Assembly (NCBI GenBank): GCA_015494385.1
Contig: WGBJ01000445.1
Span: forward strand, 1 to 7,389
Direction of reading: 5' to 3'
Length of the DNA stretch: 7,389 nt
Origin: Marinosulfonomonas sp.
GTDB taxonomy: Bacteria; Pseudomonadota; Alphaproteobacteria; Rhodobacterales; Rhodobacteraceae
Made by a program: the position numbers and the translations under genes. The notes under the pieces were generated by a model. It made no database searches, was not told the DNA's origin, and worked only from the letters and a program-made list of their open reading frames with translations. This document shows, in pieces, positions 1-5,839 of the stretch (position 1 is the stretch's first letter; each line of letters opens with the position of its first letter).

Positions 1-595
1 CGACCGAGCCAATGCCAAACAGCGCCTTGTCGGCCTGCTCCATATAGCTGCCGAATGCGCTATCCACCGCCTCTTTCAGGGTTTTCGCACCAAAGGTGAC
101 AGGCACCACCGTGGCCCCCAGCAGTTTCATACGCACCACGTTCGGGGCCTCTTTGGCCATATCGACCTCGCCCATGTGGATTTCACATTCCAGCCCGAAA
201 TAGGCCGCCGCCGTGGCCAGCGCCACGCCGTGTTGCCCCGCGCCGGTTTCGGCGATCAGTTTGGTTTTGCCCATGTATTTGGCCAGCAGCCCTTCGGCCA
301 TACAGTGGTTCAGTTTGTGCGCGCCGGTGTGGTTCAGATCCTCGCGCTTGGCATAGATTTGCGCGCCACCGGCCATGTCCGACAGGTTTTTCAGATAGGA
401 AATCGGTGTCGGGCGGCCCTGGAAATGTTTGCGGATATAGCGCAGGTCATTCATATAATCGGCGGATTTCGACAGCTTGTCATAGGCGGCCGCGATTTCC
501 TCGAAATGGGGCACCAGCGGGGGCGGTAACATCGCGCCGCCATATTCGCCGAAAAAGCCTTCGCGGGTCGGGGTTGTTTTCAAATACGGTTTCAT
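1..595 (-). CDS. trpB: Tryptophan synthase beta chain-like PLP enzyme (N-terminal part, runs off left edge)
   Basis: The first 198 codons of a fold-type II PLP enzyme are visible; the C-terminal half lies beyond the left edge. TrpB condenses indole with serine to make tryptophan in the cytoplasm. The protein begins [20 protein letters not shown]. The PLP-lysine motif [11 protein letters not shown] places the Schiff-base lysine at Lys94. The motif AETGAGQHG follows with Glu116, which has the same 22-residue spacing as Lys87 and Glu109 of the Salmonella enzyme, so both catalytic residues are present. A Shine-Dalgarno-like AGGGA (601-605) lies 5 bases before the ATG. Departures from the usual operon TrpB include [10 protein letters not shown] where INN.. 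is normal, and the segment [20 protein letters not shown]. From memory these resemble a TrpB-like clade often encoded away from trpA, but whether trpA follows here cannot be seen. The gene starts just after the terminator of the RTX gene, so it should have its own promoter; I see no convincing one in the roughly 60 bases available. Confidence 0.93.
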   Translation of the reverse strand, partial: MKPYLKTTPTREGFFGEYGGAMLPPPLVPHFEEIAAAYDKLSKSADYMNDLRYIRKHFQGRPTPISYLKNLSDMAGGAQIYAKREDLNHTGAHKLNHCMAEGLLAKYMGKTKLIAETGAGQHGVALATAAAYFGLECEIHMGEVDMAKEAPNVVRMKLLGATVVPVTFGAKTLKEAVDSAFGSYMEQADKALFGIGSV

Positions 596-656
596 GACTA
601 TCCCTATTGCAGTTTGTTTCACCGTCAGGGTTCAACGTCCGGCAAAGCATTGCAAT

Positions 657-690
657 AAAAAAATCGGGAAATGGCGCCCCATCCCCCGAT
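657..690 (-). terminator. Intrinsic terminator of the RTX-Hint gene
   Basis: Read on the minus strand, arms 690-679 and 674-663 pair over 12 positions (ATCGGG..ATGG with CCAT..CCCGAT) around a 4-base loop (675-678), and a run of U follows (A-run at 657-663 on the plus strand). Two inner pairs (669/684 and 670/683) are G·U on the minus-strand RNA but A·C mismatches on the plus-strand RNA, so the hairpin is built for minus-strand transcription. It lies about 42 bases past the RTX stop codon. A shorter perfect GGCC-N4-GGCC hairpin (704-715) sits between the stop codon and the terminator. Confidence 0.88.
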
Positions 691-731
691 CTTTTGTCAT
701 TCAGGCCTGTTGGCCCCGCTATGTCTGCAAT

Positions 732-3700
732 TTAGCGCACCAAAAGCCGTGCTTCATGGGCTTTCAGGGTTTTGCGTGCAGACTGATAGGCGTTGATCCC
801 CTCGCGGGTTGCCAGTTCGGGGAACAGTTCCATGATCTCGTTACGCTGGGCATTGCCAACCGATTTCAGGGCCATGTCACCGGGCTGGAAGCTTTCGGTC
901 CATGCCCCGTCGGACAAAACCACTTCGTGATTGTCGAACATAAAGTGCAGATAAGAGGTGCTTATCACTCCTTGCTGCAGGATGTCGCGGTTGTTGACCA
1001 GATGTTTCGCCGCCGCCAGCACTTCGCGTTCCTCGAAGTATAGCGAGGTTTTGTCATTGGCCACCAACATGCGGTGATTTGGAGACACCAGCATATCGCG
1101 TTCCGGCAAATCGTTACCCAAAGCCCCCTTCTTGATCAGGATCGGCATAAGATGCGGGTTAACGGCAAGGTCTTGCCAATGCAGCTTCTTCTCGCCCACC
1201 CAGCGGATTTCCTGAATCCCGTTGTCACGGGTGATGATTTTATCCCCCACGGCCAGATCCTCGACCAGGCGTTCGCCTTTGGGGGTGGCGATCAGGGTTC
1301 CGGGCGTGAAACACGGCACCACGTTTTCGATATCGTGAAATTCCATTGTGCCGATGACATTGCCATCCGCATCGCGGAAATCGACATGGCCGTTTTCCGG
1401 ATTGTCGGCGTCATGGAACACACGGATACTGCCCCCGTCCGGACGCGAACCGATCAGATCCAGCGTGTCGTAATCATCGCCGCCTTCGCCGCCTTCAACC
1501 ACATCACCGGCCGTGATGTTGGTAAAGGTGTCGCGGTCGTCGCCGCCGGACATGATATCGGCACCAGTGCCGCCGGAAATGCTGTCATTGCCGGTGCCGC
1601 CGGAAATGGTGTCATCCCCCTGCCCGCCAACCAGCGTGTCATCACCGGACCCGCCGCTGATGGTATCGTCATCAATACCGCCATCGATATAGTCGTCGCC
1701 CGCATCACCAAACAGGGTATCATCGTCATCGGCACCATAGATGGTGTCGTTACCTTCGCCACCATGGATAACATCCATACCGTTATCGGGCACCAGATCG
1801 GGGCCAAACGGGCCAGAACCGTCATCGGGAATATTGATGGCATCCGGGAAAGACGGATCAAGGCCGCCATAGATGGTGTCATCACCGGCACCGCCATCAA
1901 TAATGTCCGAACCTTCGCCACCGACGATCACATCGTCACCGTCGCCCCCGTCGATGGTATCGGCATCAATGCCGCCATCAATGGTATCATCGCCAGTGCC
2001 GCCAAAGATAACATCGGCATCATCACCGGTGGTGATGGTATCGTTGCCAGCCCCGCCATACACGACATCCTTGTCGTTATCGGGGTTGTCGTCTGCCGGA
2101 TACAGCCCCGGATAGCCCAGATCGGGCATCGCATCCACACCGGTCGAATCCGGGCCGGATGTATCGATTACATCGTCACCTTCGCCGCCAAATACAGTAT
2201 CGGAACCGGCCCCGCCGGTGATGGTGTCATTGCCAACACCGCCGTAAATGGTGTCGTCCCCGTCGCCGCCATCCAGAATATCATCGCCGCCATCGGCCAG
2301 ATAATCGAATTCCTGATCGCCGATGCTGCCAAAACCGATGCCCGAGTTGATGCCGCGGGTTTCAAGGGTGAAGGTGACCGAACTGGTGGTTCCGAACACT
2401 ATGGAAATCTGGCTGTCCAGATCGGACGGGTCGGTGTTGTCCTCGGTCCCCGATGCAATCAGGGTTGTGCCGTCATAGTTCACATCAAGCGAGCTGCCCG
2501 AAGGCACGCCGACATTGACCAGCGACGGGTCATTGATTGTCAGGGTTTCGGTGCCGTGGTTCACATCCAGATCCTGGAATACAATGCCCGGTTCCAGCTC
2601 TACCGGCTCGCCGGTTTCGTGGTCATAGAATTCCAGCCGGAAGGTCGCCGTTTCGCCCTCCATCTCGGCATCATTGGTGCCATTCAGCAGGATTTCATAG
2701 TCGTTGTCAGACGCCAGATCGACCGTCAGATCGCTATTGGATGTTTCAACCAGCACCAGACGGGCATCGACAACGGTACCGTCCTCCAGAACCGCAACAT
2801 TTTCGTACACAACACTGTCGCCGGCCTGCGCCGAATTGGGGCTGCCCGCTGTTTCGGACCCGGCTGCAACATTGTCAAAGCTCAGTGTTACAGGGTCAAC
2901 ACCACCGCCCGCACCTTCGCCTGTATCCGGCGCATCGCCATAAATAACATCGTCTCCGTTGCCGCCGGTAATGGTATCGTCTCCGGCACCGCCATAGGCG
3001 GTATCATTGCCGGTTCCACCAATAATGGTGTCATTGCCCGCGCCGCCATAAGCAACGTCGTCACCCGAGCCACCCTTGATATGGTCATCACCGTCATTGC
3101 CGTACAGCACGTCATTGCCGCTACCGCCACCCAGTGTATCATCGCCATCATTGCCCGACAGCACATCGTCACCGCTGCCGCCATAAACAGCATCATTGCC
3201 GGCACCACCCGAGGCAACATCATTACCATCATCACCTGTGACAATATCGTCCCCGTCACCGCCAAACAGCAGATCGTCGTCGTTCATGCCTTCCAGCAGA
3301 TCGTCGCCCGCGCCGCCATAGATGGTGTCGTTCCCGTCCTGCCCGCACAGCTGGTCATCGCCGTCTTCGCCATGCAGCGTGTCATCCCCGTCTTCGCCCA
3401 TGACAAAATCATTGCCTTCACCGGCAAAAACCGTGTCGTCGCCGGCACCGGCAAAGATCGTATCGTCATTGTCACCTGCATCGGGCAGGTAATCGCCATT
3501 CGGATCGTCCAGAACGGCATCATGGTTATCCACACGGTCGCCATCCGGATCACCGGTATAGGCCACATCAATCAGATCATCGCCCGCCGTGCCCTGAACG
3601 ATCCCGTCCGAAGCAGGTGTTGAATCCGCGTCAAAGGTCATTTCCGTAATTCCGACAACGCCGGAGTTATCTTCGGAATCCCCGTGGTCCAGTATAATCT

Positions 3701-4148
3701 CAATGCTGACGACGGGACCGGCGATGGTGACCGTTACGGAATCAACCGCGCCCGAGCCTTCGACACCCGGGCTGTCATTGTCGCCGCCTTCAACGGTATT
3801 GCCATCAACAGTATGGTGCCATGCCAGATCCGAATACGTTACAGGCACAATGTTGCCTTCCGCATCCCGGGCTATAATGGTGACCATGTCGTCCCAACCA
3901 CAGCCCTGATCGACATCCAGCAATTCAAAGCTGACATTTTCAACAGGGGCATCAAAAACGACTTCTGCGGTGATCGCGTTTTCCACGCCGGATCCGTACA
4001 GAATACCGCCGTTCATCGTCCAGCTGTCGCAATCGCTATTGCTCGGGGTGCTCACACTGACCGTAATGTCATCTTCCCCGGTTGCCGATGTAATTGTTGT
4101 TACGCCGTCTGCGCCAGTATCGACCCAATCAAGCAGATAGTCAGCCAT
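732..4148 (-). CDS. Large RTX calcium-binding protein with C-terminal Hint domain, probable type I secretion substrate
   Basis: This is a 1138-residue, very acidic protein with no N-terminal signal peptide. Domains in order: residues 1-175, an acidic beta-rich domain with Cys40 and Cys83; 224-403, exactly 20 contiguous RTX nonapeptides (GGxGxDxUx); about 417-617, a Gly-poor beta-rich domain I do not recognise; 618-875, about 20 more nonapeptides broken by two 35-residue segments (663-697 and 761-795); 876-945, a linker ending in IENVVP; and 946-1138, a Hint domain (Hint_2-like) with tail. Hint features seen are CFTPGTLI with the probable nucleophile Cys946, block-B-like SPNHRML with His1025, and HFMFDNHEVVLS with His1068 and His1074. 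RTX repeats of this kind form calcium-loaded beta-rolls after export by type I secretion; no ABC exporter or adaptor gene is in the window. The role (surface adhesin, S-layer-like or matrix protein) is inferred only. The chosen ATG gives the only long acidic reading frame, and GGGGG lies 6 bases upstream. A strong terminator follows, so the gene is probably monocistronic. Confidence 0.93.
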   Translation of the reverse strand: MADYLLDWVDTGADGVTTITSATGEDDITVSVSTPSNSDCDSWTMNGGILYGSGVENAITAEVVFDAPVENVSFELLDVDQGCGWDDMVTIIARDAEGNIVPVTYSDLAWHHTVDGNTVEGGDNDSPGVEGSGAVDSVTVTIAGPVVSIEIILDHGDSEDNSGVVGITEMTFDADSTPASDGIVQGTAGDDLIDVAYTGDPDGDRVDNHDAVLDDPNGDYLPDAGDNDDTIFAGAGDDTVFAGEGNDFVMGEDGDDTLHGEDGDDQLCGQDGNDTIYGGAGDDLLEGMNDDDLLFGGDGDDIVTGDDGNDVASGGAGNDAVYGGSGDDVLSGNDGDDTLGGGSGNDVLYGNDGDDHIKGGSGDDVAYGGAGNDTIIGGTGNDTAYGGAGDDTITGGNGDDVIYGDAPDTGEGAGGGVDPVTLSFDNVAAGSETAGSPNSAQAGDSVVYENVAVLEDGTVVDARLVLVETSNSDLTVDLASDNDYEILLNGTNDAEMEGETATFRLEFYDHETGEPVELEPGIVFQDLDVNHGTETLTINDPSLVNVGVPSGSSLDVNYDGTTLIASGTEDNTDPSDLDSQISIVFGTTSSVTFTLETRGINSGIGFGSIGDQEFDYLADGGDDILDGGDGDDTIYGGVGNDTITGGAGSDTVFGGEGDDVIDTSGPDSTGVDAMPDLGYPGLYPADDNPDNDKDVVYGGAGNDTITTGDDADVIFGGTGDDTIDGGIDADTIDGGDGDDVIVGGEGSDIIDGGAGDDTIYGGLDPSFPDAINIPDDGSGPFGPDLVPDNGMDVIHGGEGNDTIYGADDDDTLFGDAGDDYIDGGIDDDTISGGSGDDTLVGGQGDDTISGGTGNDSISGGTGADIMSGGDDRDTFTNITAGDVVEGGEGGDDYDTLDLIGSRPDGGSIRVFHDADNPENGHVDFRDADGNVIGTMEFHDIENVVPCFTPGTLIATPKGERLVEDLAVGDKIITRDNGIQEIRWVGEKKLHWQDLAVNPHLMPILIKKGALGNDLPERDMLVSPNHRMLVANDKTSLYFEEREVLAAAKHLVNNRDILQQGVISTSYLHFMFDNHEVVLSDGAWTESFQPGDMALKSVGNAQRNEIMELFPELATREGINAYQSARKTLKAHEARLLVR
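894..1331 (-). other. Hint domain (hedgehog/intein-type self-processing fold) in the RTX protein
   Basis: This stretch encodes roughly residues 940-1085. The conserved start VVPCFTPGTLI places Cys946 where Hint domains carry the residue that performs the N-to-S acyl shift. The sequence ERLVEDLAVGDKI follows, as in intein and hedgehog domains, then SPNHRML (His1025), the equivalent of the block B TxxH. The C-terminal block reads HFMFDNHEVVLSDGAWTESF. It does not end in the His-Asn followed by Cys/Ser/Thr needed for intein splicing, so the chemistry is more likely hedgehog-like cleavage before Cys946 than splicing. About 50 further residues, ending in the basic stretch RKTLKAHEARLLVR, follow the domain. 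Confidence 0.85.
1524..2297 (-). repeat. Second RTX nonapeptide array, interrupted by two 35-residue segments
   Basis: This encodes residues 618-875. Five nonapeptides (618-662) come first, then a 35-residue segment (663-697; DNA 2058-2162), seven nonapeptides (698-760), another 35-residue segment (761-795; DNA 1764-1868), and eight nonapeptides plus a degenerate one (796-875). Typical units are GGDGDDTIY and GGAGDDTIY. Several units are aspartate-rich variants (GGIDADTID, GADDDDTLF, GGIDDDTIS). Each unit contributes half of a calcium site in the known beta-roll fold. The inserts are rich in Pro and Asp and end in a similar way (DNPDNDKDVVY and PDNGMDVIH), each followed by GGxGNDTI. Confidence 0.9.
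2298..2900 (-). other. Unidentified beta-rich domain between the two RTX arrays
   Basis: This encodes about residues 417-617. It lacks nonapeptides and reads as alternating short hydrophobic and polar strands, for example SVVYENVAVLEDG, ARLVLVETSNSDLTV, ATFRLEFYD and SSVTFTLETRGINSGIGFG. It contains no cysteine. The pattern suggests a beta-sandwich of the adhesin or carbohydrate-binding kind, but I recognise no specific family and give no function. Confidence 0.6.
2940..3479 (-). repeat. First RTX nonapeptide array, 20 contiguous units
   Basis: Residues 224-403 divide without remainder into 20 nonapeptides, from AGDNDDTIF to GGNGDDVIY. Most fit GGxGxDxUx, with GEDGDDTLH and GMNDDDLLF as acidic or degenerate variants. 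One unit (GEDGDDQLC) carries Cys268, unusual in an RTX roll. The matching low-complexity DNA, rich in gtcatc/gtcatt on the plus strand, creates long spurious open frames on the other strand. Confidence 0.93.
3620..4148 (-). other. N-terminal acidic beta-rich domain of the RTX protein
   Basis: This encodes about residues 1-175. It starts MADYLLDWVDTG directly, with no hydrophobic signal segment. Strand-like stretches include AEVVFDAPVENVSFELLDVD, MVTIIARDAEGNIVPVTY and SVTVTIAGPVVSIEIILDHG. Cys40 and Cys83 are the only cysteines in the domain and could form a disulfide after export. Trp43 and Trp85 lie beside them. The pattern of strands and aromatic residues fits a jelly-roll or lectin-like module, but this is inference from composition. 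Confidence 0.55.
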
Positions 4149-4170
4149 AAAAAACCCCCAAAAAACCTCT
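4149..4170 (-). promoter_or_regulatory. Ribosome-binding region with T6-G5-T6 tract before the RTX gene
   Basis: Reading toward the start codon, the mRNA-sense sequence is AGAGG, six T, five G, six T, then ATG. The G5 tract (4155-4159) is the best Shine-Dalgarno candidate at 6 bases from ATG. AGAGG (4166-4170) is a better match but sits too far away, at 17 bases. Homopolymers on both sides of the G tract make the spacing sensitive to slippage. Confidence 0.55.
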
Positions 4171-4846
4171 GGGAACCCGACCCTTCAATCAAAGCCCCCA
4201 ATCAAAATGGCCAAGACACGCACAACATGCCCCGACGTCTTACTACTTTAGATGAGAAGGGGATGCCTGACCTATGACGCCCTCTCATTCACTCGTACTC
4301 CCGATGCTCTGGCTTTGGACAATCAACACGGAACAGCAGTTACTCCGTATCCTCAAACGCCATTACATGTTCGGGCTACTAACTCTTACACCTTGAAATC
4401 ACGCACAAAAAGTTAAAAGCGGCAACAATGGGGCAAATATTAGGCACAACGTCACAATCCGGTAAGGCCTAACAACACCAATGCACAACTACAGGGAGTC
4501 TGTTAATATTTATTGTTCAAACTTCGGCAACAGCCGATTTTGACCAAATGCCGCCCTATCTTGCATAAACCATCTTAATTTTGGCAAATCAGCCTATACG
4601 AATAGAAATGTTATCTAAAATCTGGAATATGTTGGCGGGCATTTTACTGTTCTTGTAGCAGAACCAATCAGATCCCTGTGAACAACCCAAAAGCGACTTG
4701 GTTAAACTTCAATCACAAGCCGGTTTTTCTTTCACTTTTTGGTGTAATCCTGACCAGTATACCTCATTTTGACTAATATGGAAACATTCCACCCTGCCAA
4801 AGCAACCGAATCATTCCCTAAGGTAAGGCTGATGCGCCGCAGGGGG
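4171..4846. other. Gene-free AT-rich intergenic region
   Basis: I see no supportable gene in this stretch between the modC stop codon and the RTX leader. A hand count over 4381-4800 gives about 168 G+C in 420 bases (40%), far below the flanking mod genes. It must carry the RTX promoter, and modC transcription must end here, but no clear terminator hairpin with a U-run follows modC on the minus strand. A weak minus-strand promoter candidate for the RTX gene is TTACCG, 17 bases, TAATAT, next to the inverted repeat at 4440-4472. On the plus strand TTGACC (4540-4545), 18 bases, CATAAA (4564-4569) is another weak candidate. Both are pattern matches only. Confidence 0.6.
4440..4472. repeat. Inverted repeat TTAGGC-N21-GCCTAA upstream of the RTX gene
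   Basis: TTAGGC at 4440-4445 is matched by GCCTAA at 4467-4472, with centres 27 bases apart, near two and a half helical turns. The right arm lies inside the near-palindrome TAAGGCCTAA. Its place overlapping the possible RTX promoter would suit an operator, but six-base arms occur by chance and I link it to no regulator. Confidence 0.3.
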
Positions 4847-5839
4847 TCATTTCATTACACATGTCTCGGTTATGCTTACCCACAGGGATTGTCCGACGTG
4901 TAAACCCGCCATTTCGCATTTGGCTTGCGGCTTGTTCACAGCAATGCGCCATCCCTCCCCTTGCAAAACCAGCCGGTTCATCCCCGCGCCATCCGGCGCC
5001 ATTTCGGCAAGCTGTGCGGGCAGGCAAACAGCGGCCGTACTGACGCCCGGGTTTTCAACACTCAGAACCACGGTTGCCTCGTTGAACCGCAGCAGACCGC
5101 TGGGCGCAATGCCGTCGGAAACCGGCAGGCGGGTTTGCTGCCCGCCGATCCACAGCGCCCCTTGCCGCACCTCGTAGGGCAGACTGGTTTCGCAAACGAC
5201 AGGCGGCTGCAACTGCCCGTCCACAATCTGCATAATCTGCCCTGCCAACATCGAGGTTTCGCGCCGCTCGTGACTGACATAGATCGCCGGACAGCCCGAC
5301 GCCTGCACCGCCCGCGCGATATAGGGCAGGATTTCGTTGCGCCGCGACCGGTCCAGCCCCGTCATGGGTTCGTCCATCAACAACAGTTGCGGATCCATCG
5401 CCAAGGCCCGCCCGATCGCCACGCGCTGCTTTTCCCCGCCCGACAGCGCCCCGACGCGCCGCGTCAGCATATCCGACAGGTCCAGTGCCGCAATCACCCG
5501 TTCCAGCACTTCAGGCGCGGCCCCTGCCCGCTTGTGGCCATAGGCAAGGTTCTGGCCCACATCCATATGTTTGAACAGCCGCGCGTCCTGAAACACAAAG
5601 CCGATCCGCCGCGACTGTGGCGGCAGGAACACCCCGTCGCCCTGCCAGACCACATCGCCAAAGCGGATCATACCCTTTGCGCTTGGCTCCAGCCCCGCAA
5701 TGCTGCGCAGCAGGGTGGTTTTGCCGCTGCCACTGGCCCCTTCCAGCGCGGTGATTCCGGTTAACGGAATGTCGCCCTTGGCGGTCAGGGCGTAATCCCC
5801 CAGCGTCAGCGTAATATCCAGATGCAGCCGGTCGCTCAT
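4847..5839 (-). CDS. modC: Molybdate ABC transporter ATP-binding protein ModC
   Basis: This 330-residue ATPase energises molybdate import through ModB at the inner face of the membrane. Visible motifs: Walker A GASGSGKT (34-41), Q-loop Gln84, signature LSGGEKQ (132-138), Walker B LLLMDEP (152-158) with catalytic Glu157, D-loop GLD (161-163) and switch His190 (YVSHERRE). After the nucleotide-binding domain, residues about 245-326 form the C-terminal TOBE/Mop-like domain, which in characterised ModC proteins binds oxyanion and gives feedback control. The length is slightly below that of E. coli ModC (about 352). The ATG overlaps the modB stop codon in ATGA, and a purine-rich GGGGGGCGGA directly precedes it. 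It is the last gene of the operon; no clear intrinsic terminator follows its TGA stop. The assignment to molybdate rather than another anion rests mainly on the ModA and ModB neighbours and the Mop-like tail. Confidence 0.93.
   Translation of the reverse strand: MSDRLHLDITLTLGDYALTAKGDIPLTGITALEGASGSGKTTLLRSIAGLEPSAKGMIRFGDVVWQGDGVFLPPQSRRIGFVFQDARLFKHMDVGQNLAYGHKRAGAAPEVLERVIAALDLSDMLTRRVGALSGGEKQRVAIGRALAMDPQLLLMDEPMTGLDRSRRNEILPYIARAVQASGCPAIYVSHERRETSMLAGQIMQIVDGQLQPPVVCETSLPYEVRQGALWIGGQQTRLPVSDGIAPSGLLRFNEATVVLSVENPGVSTAAVCLPAQLAEMAPDGAGMNRLVLQGEGWRIAVNKPQAKCEMAGLHVGQSLWVSITETCVMK

Noticed and set aside
894..1331. Intein interrupting a host protein
   Set aside because: There is no C-terminal His-Asn followed by Cys/Ser/Thr, no homing endonuclease and no C-extein resembling the N-terminal part. 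A hedgehog-type Hint domain fits better.
1524..3479. Regular DNA repeats that might be taken for a CRISPR array or satellite
   Set aside because: The period is 27 bases, without constant repeats and unique spacers, and translates as RTX nonapeptides.
1454..3571. Several Met/Ala/Thr-rich frames on the minus strand within the RTX arrays
   Set aside because: They are shifted readings of the same nonapeptide DNA with no independent start signals.
1074..3623. An 849-codon open frame on the plus strand, opposite the RTX gene
   Set aside because: Its product is a monotonous Ile/Val/Thr/Ala-rich repeat that mirrors the Gly-Asp nonapeptide codons read backwards. No ribosome-binding site or domain is visible, and RTX codon usage removes stop codons on the opposite strand. 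It is a composition artefact.
4800..4846. Terminator after modC (CCTTA/TAAGG pairs near 4817-4828)
   Set aside because: The possible stem is too short and no U-run follows on the minus strand.
4171..4846. tRNA, small RNA or insertion-sequence remnant in the AT-rich region
   Set aside because: I see no cloverleaf, no convincing hairpin with a U-run, no terminal inverted repeats with target duplication and no transposase motif.
4925..5764. Long plus-strand frames opposite modC, and similar ones opposite modB and modA
   Set aside because: The products are rich in Arg, Pro, Gln and His, as expected from the antisense of GC-rich genes, and the minus-strand frames carry complete family motifs.
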